A stretch of DNA of 36,578 nt from positions 1 to 36,578 of the IMG/VR virus record IMGVR_UViG_3300042298_001619. One strand, 5' to 3'. This document shows, in pieces, positions 26,665 through 35,292 of the stretch (position 1 is the stretch's first letter; every line of letters starts with the position of its first letter). The notes beneath the pieces were generated by a model. That model was given only the letters and a program-made list of their open reading frames with translations. It did not search any database and was not told the origin of the DNA. Both the position numbers and the translations under genes were made by a program. This DNA is from a virus.

Positions 26665-29652
26665 ATGGCCGATGTTAGCGTAGAATTTGGAGCAAAGGAC
26701 ACAGGTTTAGAGCAGACGCTCAAGACCGTGCAAGCGCAGCTTACTTCTCTGGAAGAAGAAGTAAAGAGTGGCACGCTTTCCTTTGATGAGCTTCAGCAGA
26801 CGATGCGGAAGATTAGTCAGGCTGAAAAGGTGCAAGATCAGTTGCAGGCGATGGCGACAAGCATGGGCGAAGCAGGAAATGCGGCAAGCACCGCAGAGCC
26901 AAAGCTTGACGCGCTTGGCAATGAAGCCGCCGACATGGGGAACAAGGTGCAGGGGGCCGGACAAAAAACAGACGACAGCGCCGGGCTTTTCGATGCTGGG
27001 TTCGCCAAAATCGCCGCCGCTTTCACAGTTGGCAATCTCGCCGCCAAGGGATTTGAGGCTATCGTCAACGGCGTTTTTTCTGCGGCTCGCGCAATTGTTG
27101 ACGGGTTCGGCGATGCGCTTGATCTTGGTGGGAGGCTTGACGATTTAAGTAAGCGCACGGGCGAGACGGCGGGAAACCTTTTTCTTTTAGAGGGTGCGTT
27201 CAAAGAGGCTGGGCTATCTGCCGACCAAGTTGGAACGACGATCAACAAGCTTCAGAACTTCATGCAGGATGCCAGCAATGGCGGCGAGCGGCAAACCGCT
27301 ACCATGGGCAAGTTGGGAATTTCTTTGGAGCAGTTGGCGGGCAAGACGCCGACGCAGCAGATGGAAATCTTCGCGCAGAAGATTGCAGGCATTCAAGACC
27401 CGACGCAAAGAGCGTCAACGGCGAGCGAGGTTTTCGGCGAAAAACTAGGCGGAAAGCTGCTTCCGTTGCTATTGGAATTTCCGCAGACGCTTGAAAATGT
27501 AAGCGACAGGACGGGTGGGATGGCCGATGTCATGGATGAGAGCGCGGCGACATTTGCCAGAGCGGGCGACACGATTGATGCGGTTAAGGGCAAGCTCACT
27601 CAATTCGCAGCGGGCATTTTAAGCGAAGTAATCCCCGAGATTCAAAGCCTTGGCACCTCAATGGAGGAAGTCGATGCGGCAGGGCTTGGGCAAAAAATAG
27701 GAAGCGCGCTGTCTCCCGTTTTGCGTGACTTAAATGGCTTGGTTGGCGAAGCAAAAATGTTGATGGATCAACTCTCTTACGCCGAACAGCAGGTGAGAGA
27801 AGATACCGGCGCGCTCGGGGCGGCCTACGATGCAACACAGGGGGCTCTTGCGACATTTAACAATGGCCTGTTTGATGCGCTTAAATTCATCACCCCATTT
27901 GATGAAAGCGTTGAAGGGTTAAGGCAGACATTCGTTGGATACAAAAAAGACCAAGACGGCGCGATTGTCGGAGTTCAAAAGCTTGGCGAAGCCGCCACGG
28001 AAGTCGCACCGGCGTTGGACGGGGCATCCGGCAGCACCGAGCGCTTCGCAACATCGTTGCAGGATATTGGGATAGATAGCGGGCAAGCATTCACCGATAT
28101 CAACAACGGCGCAACGACATTCAAATCCTTAATCAATGAAGGAAACATCTCGCTCTCCGACATGAGCGGCGAGATCGGCGGGCAGATTCCGCTTCAGACG
28201 GAGCAGATCGATCTTGTCGGCGAACTCAACACTTCGCTCGGTGAAGCCAACGAGAAAGCGGGCGAGCAGCTTGCCAAGATCGAGCAGCAAGTTGCGGCAG
28301 AGAAGGCGCGAAACGAAAAGATTGCCGAGCGGCAAGAGAATTCAGCTGCGGATTACAATCTTCAGATTCAGATCAACGAAGCCCTGGCGGCAGGAAATAC
28401 TACGCTTGCCGAAGGGCTGAAATATCAGCGCGAGCATTCGCAGCTTACAGAAAAAATCATGCGCGAGACTGGCATGTCTAAAGAGGAAGCGGGCATGCTT
28501 GCGCAAAATTTATTGATGAGCAAAGAGGCGGCACTGCAGGCTCAAGCCGGAACGCAGTCGCTTAAAGGCAATATTCAAGGGGCGGCGGGCGCTGCGCAGC
28601 AAACCGCAACAAATCTGCAAACCGTAGGTCAAATGGTTGATCAGATCGCGCAGAAAAAAATGGATCAAGGTGCTAGAGATTTGAATGCTGAAATTAAAGG
28701 AGTTCAATCAGAATACAAGGCACTGATGCAGTCCCTTGGCATTTATGTGGCACCGAATGTAAGCCTTGAGGGGATAATTAGCGACTTAGGCCTTGTAAGT
28801 GGGGGGCTGGACAGCACGGATATTAAGTTAGAGCAGGTAAAACGAAGTCTTGACGCGCTTTCCCAAACCCCTGTTGCAGACCTTACTCCAGCCTTGGATG
28901 AAATGGGGACGAGCAATAAAATCACAGAGATTGGCGGCATTTTACGAGAAAATTTTCAAGGCCTTGATGTAACGCCCTACATAGATCGGGAAGCCGTAAA
29001 CGATGGCGTGGCACAAACAAAAGATACCATTGAATCCGCTCTTAAAGAATTCAAGGCGACGGTCACTCTTGATCCGCAAATTCAAGATGGTGTTGAACAA
29101 ATCAAGCAAACATTAGACAGTGAATTTTCCGAACCAACAAAACTCAATCTTGACGGAGATGATAGTATTTCACAGGTTAGGCAATCAGCTGAAAGTGATT
29201 TTGCAGAATCAATCCCACTAAACCTTGACGGGGAAGCTAGCATTTCACAGGTAATGCAGTCAGCTGAGAGTAATTTCAAAAACCCCATACCGCTCAACCT
29301 AAATATTGATGAGTCGCTTTCTAGCGCCATAAACAAAATCGAAGGAGAAAGGCCACAAATCACCGCCGAGGTCGATCAGGCTTCATTAGATAATGCCGTG
29401 GCGCAAATGCAGACTGACATCACGAATGAATTCACAGGCGGCGCAGGTGGTGCGGGTGGCCTTGGAGGGGCTGGAGGCGTTGGAGGAAATGGCGGTCTAG
29501 GCGGAAATGCAACTGGGGGCCAAGGAGGCGATGGTGGTCTGGGCGGCGATGCATATGCCGATGTCACTTCACTTGTCAATCTTTTACAACCTTGGGAACA
29601 AATAATATCTGCGATCCGCGACCGCTTACCGCTTCAGGCATTAGCATACTAA
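26665..29652 (+). CDS. Tape measure protein (995 aa)
   Basis: The longest gene of the window, following the frameshift chaperone, encodes a long mostly helical protein. It has a coiled N-terminus (LKTVQAQLTSLEEEVKSG), a hydrophobic region near residues 110-140 (IAAAFTVGNLAAKGFEAIVNG) and long amphipathic stretches. At roughly 0.15 nm per residue it sets a tail length near 150 nm. Two near-identical 25-residue repeats (LNLDG..SISQV.QSAES.F) are encoded at about 29144-29293. Residues about 929-968 are Gly-rich (GGAGGAGGLGGAGG). The ruler's C-terminus normally contacts the tail tip, and this Gly tail is unusual for it. Confidence 0.88.
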   Translation: MADVSVEFGAKDTGLEQTLKTVQAQLTSLEEEVKSGTLSFDELQQTMRKISQAEKVQDQLQAMATSMGEAGNAASTAEPKLDALGNEAADMGNKVQGAGQKTDDSAGLFDAGFAKIAAAFTVGNLAAKGFEAIVNGVFSAARAIVDGFGDALDLGGRLDDLSKRTGETAGNLFLLEGAFKEAGLSADQVGTTINKLQNFMQDASNGGERQTATMGKLGISLEQLAGKTPTQQMEIFAQKIAGIQDPTQRASTASEVFGEKLGGKLLPLLLEFPQTLENVSDRTGGMADVMDESAATFARAGDTIDAVKGKLTQFAAGILSEVIPEIQSLGTSMEEVDAAGLGQKIGSALSPVLRDLNGLVGEAKMLMDQLSYAEQQVREDTGALGAAYDATQGALATFNNGLFDALKFITPFDESVEGLRQTFVGYKKDQDGAIVGVQKLGEAATEVAPALDGASGSTERFATSLQDIGIDSGQAFTDINNGATTFKSLINEGNISLSDMSGEIGGQIPLQTEQIDLVGELNTSLGEANEKAGEQLAKIEQQVAAEKARNEKIAERQENSAADYNLQIQINEALAAGNTTLAEGLKYQREHSQLTEKIMRETGMSKEEAGMLAQNLLMSKEAALQAQAGTQSLKGNIQGAAGAAQQTATNLQTVGQMVDQIAQKKMDQGARDLNAEIKGVQSEYKALMQSLGIYVAPNVSLEGIISDLGLVSGGLDSTDIKLEQVKRSLDALSQTPVADLTPALDEMGTSNKITEIGGILRENFQGLDVTPYIDREAVNDGVAQTKDTIESALKEFKATVTLDPQIQDGVEQIKQTLDSEFSEPTKLNLDGDDSISQVRQSAESDFAESIPLNLDGEASISQVMQSAESNFKNPIPLNLNIDESLSSAINKIEGERPQITAEVDQASLDNAVAQMQTDITNEFTGGAGGAGGLGGAGGVGGNGGLGGNATGGQGGDGGLGGDAYADVTSLVNLLQPWEQIISAIRDRLPLQALAY

Positions 29653-29656
29653 AAAA

Positions 29657-30331
29657 ATGAGCTATTCATATCATGGAACAACTGATCTAATCGCCCGGCC
29701 GGGGCGATCGGTGCAAACCTATCCTTCCGGCCTTGTGCGCGTGGAGCGTTCGTTCATATGCCGAAAGGCCGATGTTGCGAGATACAGGAATACCTTTCGC
29801 GTGAACGAGCCGATGCCGTTTGATGATGGCGCGCCTGCGATTGATGGGCTTTTTATTTTCCCCGATCCGCAGGAGCAGGTGCGAGATGATGGGTTTGTGG
29901 AATTTCGAGTAACGGCGTATGGTAGGACGAGAACGCAAGGCGACTCAACCCTTGAGAAGGGGTCTGAATTGGGCCAGTTTAACTATATTAACTTCGTAGA
30001 AGACCCGACGATAAACTTTACTCAGCTCGCAATAAATGAAACCTATACATTAAAGTTCGTCGTTGCGGCAGAACAGTCAACAGCCTCAATAATTACACCG
30101 CCGCAAATTGATAACCCTGTCGTTCTTTTGGCTCCATTTACAACGCCAGTTGTGCCTGGAGATTATCCGAGAGGATTCACTCTTGGCATTGACGGTGTTA
30201 CTTTATTTCCAGTTACTGAAAGAATAAGAGTAAATATTGGGCTTGTATCTTATTCATCGACATCATTCGGCAGGTGGCTTGAAGTTGTAATAGTTTATAA
30301 ATCTGGCGGAAATTCAATTACAAGCGCTTAA
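29657..30331 (+). CDS. Tail-tip or minor tail protein (224 aa)
   Basis: Begins MSYSYHGTTDLIARPGRSVQTYPSGLVRVERSF and contains FIFPDPQEQVRDDGFVEFRVTAYGR, a beta-rich domain. Directly follows the tape measure, where distal tail proteins are encoded. The second half (from about 29940) is AT-richer than the first. Family unknown. Confidence 0.65.
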   Translation: MSYSYHGTTDLIARPGRSVQTYPSGLVRVERSFICRKADVARYRNTFRVNEPMPFDDGAPAIDGLFIFPDPQEQVRDDGFVEFRVTAYGRTRTQGDSTLEKGSELGQFNYINFVEDPTINFTQLAINETYTLKFVVAAEQSTASIITPPQIDNPVVLLAPFTTPVVPGDYPRGFTLGIDGVTLFPVTERIRVNIGLVSYSSTSFGRWLEVVIVYKSGGNSITSA

Positions 30332-30335
30332 ATAA

Positions 30336-30614
30336 ATGCCATCCAATCCGCCAGTCGATTTCCAGCAACTCGCCCAAGGCGCTCGCGGGCAGAGTGGGAG
30401 CGATTACCCCTATGCCATCAAGGCCACGGATTTGATGAAGGATTTCGTCTTCGCCACGCTCGATATCGCTGAAGGCGTTTACGAAGAAACCACGGGCATG
30501 CAAGGCCATCGCCAGCGCAGGCTGAAGATACCGACGCCGCCTGCAAGCGGGACTTGGGTTCTTGGCTCTGTCGGCGGAACCATTCAATGGATCGAAACTG
30601 AAGCCTGCGAATGA
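30336..30614 (+). CDS. Small tail-module protein (92 aa)
   Basis: The product reads MPSNPPVDFQQLAQGARGQSG, followed by ATDLMKDFVFATLDIAEGVYEETTG and a C-terminal GTWVLGSVGGTIQWIETEACE. It overlaps the next gene by 4 bp. It probably forms part of the tail tip. Family unknown. Confidence 0.6.
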   Translation: MPSNPPVDFQQLAQGARGQSGSDYPYAIKATDLMKDFVFATLDIAEGVYEETTGMQGHRQRRLKIPTPPASGTWVLGSVGGTIQWIETEACE

Positions 30615-31288
30615 CGATCAAGACTCAAGGCGGGAAGGTGATCACGAAGGACGGGAAGGTGAGTTGCGAGTGTTGTGAAGAACCTCCGGGCGAGTGCTGC
30701 CTGTATCCAGCGCAAGCATTGCGCGATGAATTATATACAGTTAGCGATTTGCCTGATTCGCTTATAATTGTGAGCGGGGATTTTCAGCAAGAAATGACAA
30801 AAACAGAAGGATTCTCGCCAGCGTATCAAGGAACTAATTCAGAGATTTTCCTAACAGAAGTAACAGAAGGGAACCCGGCTTTCTGGGATATTTATTACAA
30901 TCCCGGAGCCGGTGGAGATATACTGTCATTTGGCCAATCATGCTTGGTTGATGGGATATATGTCAAAGACCAATTCGCGGATACTTATACGGTAACATCA
31001 TGTTCAGAACCAAGTGCAATTGGAACCATATTAACAAGGACTTCTTTATGTTACTGGGAGGGGCAATATAATACGCCATTTGCTGGAACTCAAACTGTAT
31101 CTATCTTTTACTGCCCTAGCGTTGGCCCAACTCCATCAGATGTATGCAATGATACATTTAAATTTTATTCTTTTTATAGTAGGGATGTAGGGGGATTAAC
31201 TGATCCAATTATTGCTGAAAAAACACCACATTCCAATACTCCTTCTGGAAATTATACAGCAGAAAACGGAAGCATTTCTTTCGCATGA
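30611..31288 (+). CDS. Tail protein with Cys-rich N-terminus (225 aa)
   Basis: The N-terminus TIKTQGGKVITKDGKVSCECCEEPPGECCLYPAQAL has five Cys in about 12 residues, then a beta-rich body (FWDIYYNPGAGGDILSFG, DQFADTYTVTSC, LCYWEGQYN). I recall this GGKV-KDGKVSC-CC layout in proteins of uncultured phages, often with one such copy before tail-fibre genes. Bases about 30720-31280 are AT-rich compared with the flanks, pointing to module exchange. Disulfides or metal at the N-terminus are possible. Role unknown, virion-associated by position. Confidence 0.6.
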   Translation: MTIKTQGGKVITKDGKVSCECCEEPPGECCLYPAQALRDELYTVSDLPDSLIIVSGDFQQEMTKTEGFSPAYQGTNSEIFLTEVTEGNPAFWDIYYNPGAGGDILSFGQSCLVDGIYVKDQFADTYTVTSCSEPSAIGTILTRTSLCYWEGQYNTPFAGTQTVSIFYCPSVGPTPSDVCNDTFKFYSFYSRDVGGLTDPIIAEKTPHSNTPSGNYTAENGSISFA

Positions 31289-31506
31289 CATGTCAACATA
31301 TTACAACCAGCACCCGAGAATACAATGTTTGCGCTCTTAATCTATACGGCGGCAAACCCAGCCACGGCACTTGCAAACTCTGCATCGAGCGAGGGCAAAA
31401 CAACGAAGCCTACGCAAAAGAACTCTTTGCAAAAGCAGAGCGCAGCCACCCGAGTTCTGCCCCCCGCGTGAGCGGCTGCTGCGACTCGGCCCGCAATTAC
31501 ATTTGA
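31285..31506 (+). CDS. Small Cys-rich protein (73 aa)
   Basis: The product has seven Cys (MTCQHITTSTREYNVCALNLYGGKPSHGTCKLCIERGQN, then SGCCDSARNYI), with pairs suitable for metal binding (CKLC, GCC). It overlaps the previous gene by 4 bp. It may bind zinc or iron-sulfur as a tail-tip accessory or be an unrelated small gene. Unknown. Confidence 0.6.
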   Translation: MTCQHITTSTREYNVCALNLYGGKPSHGTCKLCIERGQNNEAYAKELFAKAERSHPSSAPRVSGCCDSARNYI

Positions 31507-31526
31507 CATCCTAACCAATTCAGACC

Positions 31527-33149
31527 ATGGCACGCGACCTTTTCATCGATTTAACCAACAGGCGACTCGTCGCCAGCGAAACCAACTCGGCTCCCGTGGG
31601 GCTGGCGAACTTTACCAAGGGCGACAACGGGGCGTTCAACTTGTATTTCTTGGAAGCCACGGGCGTCATTAACCGGCCTTTTGAAGTTGTCGATAAATCC
31701 AGCGCCAGCGTGAAGCTGGGCATCGGCTCTAGGCTCGGAGTTCCCGAAACGGGAACCTACACGCTCACCTTCGGCGGCAACACCACCAGCGCACTCGATG
31801 CAGCGGTGACTTCCGGCCAAATTCAAACCGCCCTCAATGCTCTCTCAGCGATCTCTAGCGCGGGTGGCGTGACGGTGACGGGCGAGCTGACAGATCATTT
31901 CACCGTTCGATTCAACTCCGCAGGCTCACGCGCATCGATCACCGCTGATGTATCGCAACTCATTCCCGACACGGTTGCCGTCATCGACGAGCGCATCGCG
32001 GGAAGCGGAAGCGCCAAGGAGGTGCAGGAGATTCAACTTCGCCTCACGCCTGCCGTCTATCAAGATTCATGGACGAATCTCGGAACAACTGTAACGGCCA
32101 CTATTTCCACGACAGTGACGGGCAGCGGCATTGATAATGAAGTGCAGCGACTCACATTCAGCCGCGAGCCATTCAGTGGCAACTATCGACTCACATTCCC
32201 ATCAACCTCGTTCACTGTGAATTCCACGGTGACGAGCGGCGTATTCATCACGACGGTGACTCATGGCTTGGCGCTGAATCAGCCAGTTACGATCACCGGA
32301 TTCGATACCACGATCACCGGCTACACTCGTGGCACAACTTATTTCGTCAAGACGATTCCAGAGGTAACGCAGTTCACCGTTGCAGCAACCGCTGGCGGCA
32401 CTCTCATCACCGGGTCGGCAACAGTTGTGACAAGCGCGGGAACGATCACAACCACCGCCCGCCAAACCGCTCCGATCTCAGCAACAGCCAGCGAGGCAGA
32501 TGTGCAAGCAGCACTCCAAGCGCTTGACTCGATTGGCTCTGGTGGCGTAGTCGTGACGGGCATCCTTGGCGAGTATTTCGATATCGCCTTCTCAGGCGCA
32601 AAAGGCTACGCGGATCAGCCGCAATTCACAGTTGAGAACGGCACCACCGCCAAACCCGGCAAAACCGCCGATGTGAATTTCGCCACCTTCGCCCTGCGTG
32701 ATCTTCTTGGCAACGGCGCCGCTGTTGATCTTGATCTTGAGCTTGAACTCACAGAGAGCGGCACTCGCCAGACGGTGATTTTGCAGGCTTGCTCGGTGGC
32801 GGAGGAGTTGATCGATGCGAATGCGTTCTCGCCTGTGCCGCAGTTTAATTTGCCGATCAATACGGTGGCGACGACAAGCTACACGCTCGCGCAATCCGAT
32901 GCTTATGGGCTGATCAATGCCGCCACGGGAATGACAATCACCGTGCCGCCATTCTCCACTGCGGCATTCCCAACAGGTTCGCAGGTTCTCATCTACCGCT
33001 CGGCAGTCAGCGCCGTGGCGATTACCGCTGGCTCTGGCGTGACGATCAACGCGCCGGGCGGGGCGGATGAATTGGCGCTTCAGCACTCAATTGGAACTCT
33101 GATCAAGATCGGAACAAACAACTGGGTTTTTGGAGGAGACATTCTGTGA
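31527..33149 (+). CDS. Large tail fibre/adhesin-like protein (540 aa)
   Basis: The protein consists of beta-rich domains. Two related units begin GTYTLTFGGNTTSALDAAV and GNYRLTFPSTSFTVNSTV. The motif LNQPVTITGFDTT and TYFVKTIPEVTQFTVAATAGG in residues 230-300 resembles the GQPVRFTA and NYFVRAASGATFKLATT domain of the fibre-like protein at 14101. A C-terminal domain (TTSYTLAQSDAYGLINAATGMTITVPPFSTAAFPTG) is typical of phage fibre tips. It is probably the main receptor-contact protein of the tail, together with the LamG-like protein after it. The stop overlaps the next start by 4 bp. Confidence 0.7.
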   Translation: MARDLFIDLTNRRLVASETNSAPVGLANFTKGDNGAFNLYFLEATGVINRPFEVVDKSSASVKLGIGSRLGVPETGTYTLTFGGNTTSALDAAVTSGQIQTALNALSAISSAGGVTVTGELTDHFTVRFNSAGSRASITADVSQLIPDTVAVIDERIAGSGSAKEVQEIQLRLTPAVYQDSWTNLGTTVTATISTTVTGSGIDNEVQRLTFSREPFSGNYRLTFPSTSFTVNSTVTSGVFITTVTHGLALNQPVTITGFDTTITGYTRGTTYFVKTIPEVTQFTVAATAGGTLITGSATVVTSAGTITTTARQTAPISATASEADVQAALQALDSIGSGGVVVTGILGEYFDIAFSGAKGYADQPQFTVENGTTAKPGKTADVNFATFALRDLLGNGAAVDLDLELELTESGTRQTVILQACSVAEELIDANAFSPVPQFNLPINTVATTSYTLAQSDAYGLINAATGMTITVPPFSTAAFPTGSQVLIYRSAVSAVAITAGSGVTINAPGGADELALQHSIGTLIKIGTNNWVFGGDIL

Positions 33150-33760
33150 TTCTTGGATTTCCTGCACTTCAGAGCGTAGGACTTCGCAGCGGCCTTCTCG
33201 CTTTCTACAAATTAAGCGATACAAGCGATTCTTCTGGGCGCGGGAATACGCTCACCAACAATGGGGGAGTTACTTTTGTCGCTGGCAAGATTGGCAATGC
33301 CGCAGAGTTTGATGGGGCAAATTATTTGTCAGTTAGTTTATCTGGAATAACAAAGAACTCCTCTGCTTCCGTTTGGATTAACCAATCCTCACAAGACGGA
33401 ACACCATTAGTTTTAGGCCAAAGCGGGATTGGAAATATCTCTATTAGGGATGATGGATATATCGGCGCGTTTTTAGGAGACTTTGGGGTAATAACATCAG
33501 ATGTTGTGGCTGATTTTGGAGATTGGTATCATGTTGTTGGAATATATGATGGAGTTATTTTCAAGCTATTTGTGAATGGAGTTTTGAAAGCAACTCAATC
33601 AACATCTATATTTTTAGATAATGATTTACTTTATATTGGAGGAGAGGGCGGTGGTCAATTCAACGGACTAATCGACGCCGTTGGCATATGGAACCGCGCT
33701 CTCTCCGAAGCAGAAGTCTCCGCTCTTTACAATAACGGAACAGGCAGAGAATTACCATGA
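33146..33760 (+). CDS. LamG/concanavalin-like domain protein (204 aa)
   Basis: Residues about 20-200 form one laminin-G-type lectin fold: GLLAFYKLSDTSDSSGRGNTL, AAEFDGANYLSVSL, WINQSSQDGTPLVLG, WYHVVGIYDGVIFKLFVNGVLKAT and IDAVGIWNRALSEAEVSALYNNG. The last motif (GxIDxVxIWxRALSxxEVxxLYxxG) is the standard end of such domains. It should bind a sugar or cell-surface polymer. Bases about 33290-33660 are AT-rich, so the receptor-binding part is probably a recent acquisition. Confidence 0.85.
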   Translation: MILGFPALQSVGLRSGLLAFYKLSDTSDSSGRGNTLTNNGGVTFVAGKIGNAAEFDGANYLSVSLSGITKNSSASVWINQSSQDGTPLVLGQSGIGNISIRDDGYIGAFLGDFGVITSDVVADFGDWYHVVGIYDGVIFKLFVNGVLKATQSTSIFLDNDLLYIGGEGGGQFNGLIDAVGIWNRALSEAEVSALYNNGTGRELP

Positions 33761-33948
33761 ACGACCATCCCATCTTCGTCGGCTTCGTAGGCACCGCCAC
33801 ATCGAGCGCATCGCTTTTCTTGTCCCTTCTTCCCCATCTCACAGCAGGCGTGCAGTTCGCGACCGCTTGCTTTGGGTTAATCGCCGCCATTTGCACGGCG
33901 GTCTATATGTCGCGAAAACTGAAAGGCCAAAAGAATGAAATTGATTGA
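33757..33948 (+). CDS. Putative holin (63 aa, two transmembrane helices)
   Basis: The start overlaps the previous stop (ATGA). Residues about 7-27 (FVGFVGTATSSASLFLSLLP) and 31-51 (GVQFATACFGLIAAICTAVYM) are hydrophobic, and the C-terminus is basic and polar (SRKLKGQKNEID). Two helices with a short loop fit a class II holin. It lies just before the lipoprotein and amidase, in a lysis cassette. Confidence 0.65.
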   Translation: MNDHPIFVGFVGTATSSASLFLSLLPHLTAGVQFATACFGLIAAICTAVYMSRKLKGQKNEID

Positions 33949-34111
33949 TACAGCACTTAACTATCTCGGGCAGAGTTCGACTTGGCGCGGGATAATCTTA
34001 ATCGCAGGCAGCTTTGGAATAGTTCTGGAGCCGCAACTTGCCAACCAGATCGTGGCAACCGCGATCGGTGCGGTGGGAATAATCAACCTTCTGCGTAACT
34101 CAAAGAAATGA
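33935..34111 (+). CDS. Small lysis-region membrane protein (58 aa)
   Basis: ATG 33935 to TGA 34109-34111, overlapping its neighbours on both sides. Product MKLIDTALNYLGQSSTWRGI, then hydrophobic LILIAGSFGIVL and IVATAIGAVGIINLL and a basic end (RNSKK). Short proteins with a TWRGI motif and two weak helices are frequent beside phage lysis genes. It may be a second holin or antiholin. Confidence 0.65.
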   Translation: MKLIDTALNYLGQSSTWRGIILIAGSFGIVLEPQLANQIVATAIGAVGIINLLRNSKK

Positions 34112-34266
34112 TCCCGCCCGCCAAGCTCGCGACGATGCTCGCAATCGCGTTTTTAATGAGCGCGTGCCTGCTAGCCCTGTGCGGGTGCGAGACGCTGCGC
34201 GTGGGCTTCTCGACGGATTACGGAACCTTCTCCTACGAGTTGCCGAGGCCGACATCGAGCAAATGA
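34108..34266 (+). CDS. Short lipoprotein (52 aa), o-spanin candidate
   Basis: ATG 34108 overlaps the previous stop (ATGA). Residues 5-27 are a hydrophobic signal, LATMLAIAFLMSACLLALCGC, ending in lipobox-like LALC/GC. A 25-residue tail follows (ETLRVGFSTDYGTFSYELPR). In the lysis cassettes of phages of Gram-negative bacteria, a lipoprotein next to holin and lysin is usually the outer-membrane spanin part. No separate inner-membrane Rz-like gene is seen, so the partner would be missing or atypical. Confidence 0.65.
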   Translation: MIPPAKLATMLAIAFLMSACLLALCGCETLRVGFSTDYGTFSYELPRPTSSK

Positions 34267-34862
34267 TCCTCGAACTCCTGCGCAGGTTGTTTGCTCCGCG
34301 AATTACCCCGCCAGTCGAGACGCCGCAACCAACCACGCTCGCCGAGCTACAGCGCGAATACGACACGCTCGTGAGGCCAACAAGGCCACTCTACAAGGAG
34401 AGCAGAAAATGCACGCCCAACATTACGGCGCGCAAGAAAATCCTTCCCACTCACATTCTTCTACATCACACCAGCGGAGCGTATGCGGGGAGCGTGGCAT
34501 GGTGTATGAACCCTGCCAGTCGCGTCTCGTATCATTGCATCGTTTCCAATGTCGGCAAGCGCACCGCGCTGGCAGAGCCGACGATGCGAACATGGCATGC
34601 AGGAATTTCAGAATGGAAGGGCAGAAAAAACTGCAATGATTTTTGCGTGGGCGTAGCGTTCGAGGGCGACACCTACACAAACCCGCCAAGCGAAGACGCC
34701 TTGATGAGTGCCGCCGAATACCTGGAGCCGATCATGGCCGAGTTTGAAATCCCTGTGAAAAATATCATTCGTCACGCCGATGTTGCGCCGGGGAGAAAAA
34801 ACGATTGTTCGCTGCAGGCGCTTGATGCCATGCGAATGATCATGGCCCGAATCATCAAATGA
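34263..34862 (+). CDS. Endolysin, N-acetylmuramoyl-L-alanine amidase (amidase_2/PGRP type)
   Basis: Start ATG 34263 overlaps the lipoprotein stop; the longer open frame from 34164 lies inside that gene. The 199-residue enzyme has the zinc ligands of T7 lysozyme-like amidases: HH at 68-69, H171, and C182 in APGRKNDC (175-182). VSYHCIV (88-94) and WHAG (111-114) are further family motifs. It cuts the amide bond between muramic acid and L-Ala in peptidoglycan. There is no signal peptide, so release depends on the holin. The first 40 residues are an extra helical region, possibly anchoring. Confidence 0.88.
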   Translation: MILELLRRLFAPRITPPVETPQPTTLAELQREYDTLVRPTRPLYKESRKCTPNITARKKILPTHILLHHTSGAYAGSVAWCMNPASRVSYHCIVSNVGKRTALAEPTMRTWHAGISEWKGRKNCNDFCVGVAFEGDTYTNPPSEDALMSAAEYLEPIMAEFEIPVKNIIRHADVAPGRKNDCSLQALDAMRMIMARIIK

Positions 34863-35089
34863 AAAAACCGCCCAAAGATCGCGAGAAGGCCATCACGCAA
34901 GCGCGTGAGATTCTCGCTGATTTTTTTGATGCAGGCATCTGCGTGATGTCGTGGGAGGAAGGGGGCGAAACTTTTGAAATGCACTTTTCGATCGGCAACC
35001 ATTATGCCTGTGAGACGCTGGCGCGACGGGCCGAGGAGATTGTTTTTCCAACTGAAGAGGACGATGACGAAGAGGAGGCCGAGGCATGA
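34859..35089 (+). CDS. Small acidic hypothetical protein (76 aa)
   Basis: Product MKKPPKDREKAITQAREILAD, then FFDAGICVMSWEEGGETFEMHFSIGNHYACETLARRAEEI, ending in an acidic tail (EEDDDEEEAEA). Fused closely to both neighbours by 4-bp overlaps. No family recognised. Confidence 0.6.
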   Translation: MKKPPKDREKAITQAREILADFFDAGICVMSWEEGGETFEMHFSIGNHYACETLARRAEEIVFPTEEDDDEEEAEA

Positions 35090-35292
35090 GCCTGCGACGC
35101 GAACAATATTGGGCGCTGAAAAAGACGCACGCATTCCTGCGCGATCTTCTTTTTCCCGACACCCGCCCGAAGAAAGTCAGCGAGCTAAAGGCCCGCGCCC
35201 ATTCATGCCTTCGGCACTACCCGCATCTCGACGATGACGGCAAACCGATGTTTTCAAAAGACGATTTCGGCCCTGACGAATTACCCAAATGA
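35086..35292 (+). CDS. Small hypothetical protein (68 aa)
   Basis: Helical product beginning MSLRREQYWALKKTHAFLRDLLFP and ending FSKDDFGPDELPK. Small phage proteins with the YWALxxTHxFLRDLL pattern are common near the end of late or early clusters in environmental phages; their role is not known. Confidence 0.6.
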   Translation: MSLRREQYWALKKTHAFLRDLLFPDTRPKKVSELKARAHSCLRHYPHLDDDGKPMFSKDDFGPDELPK

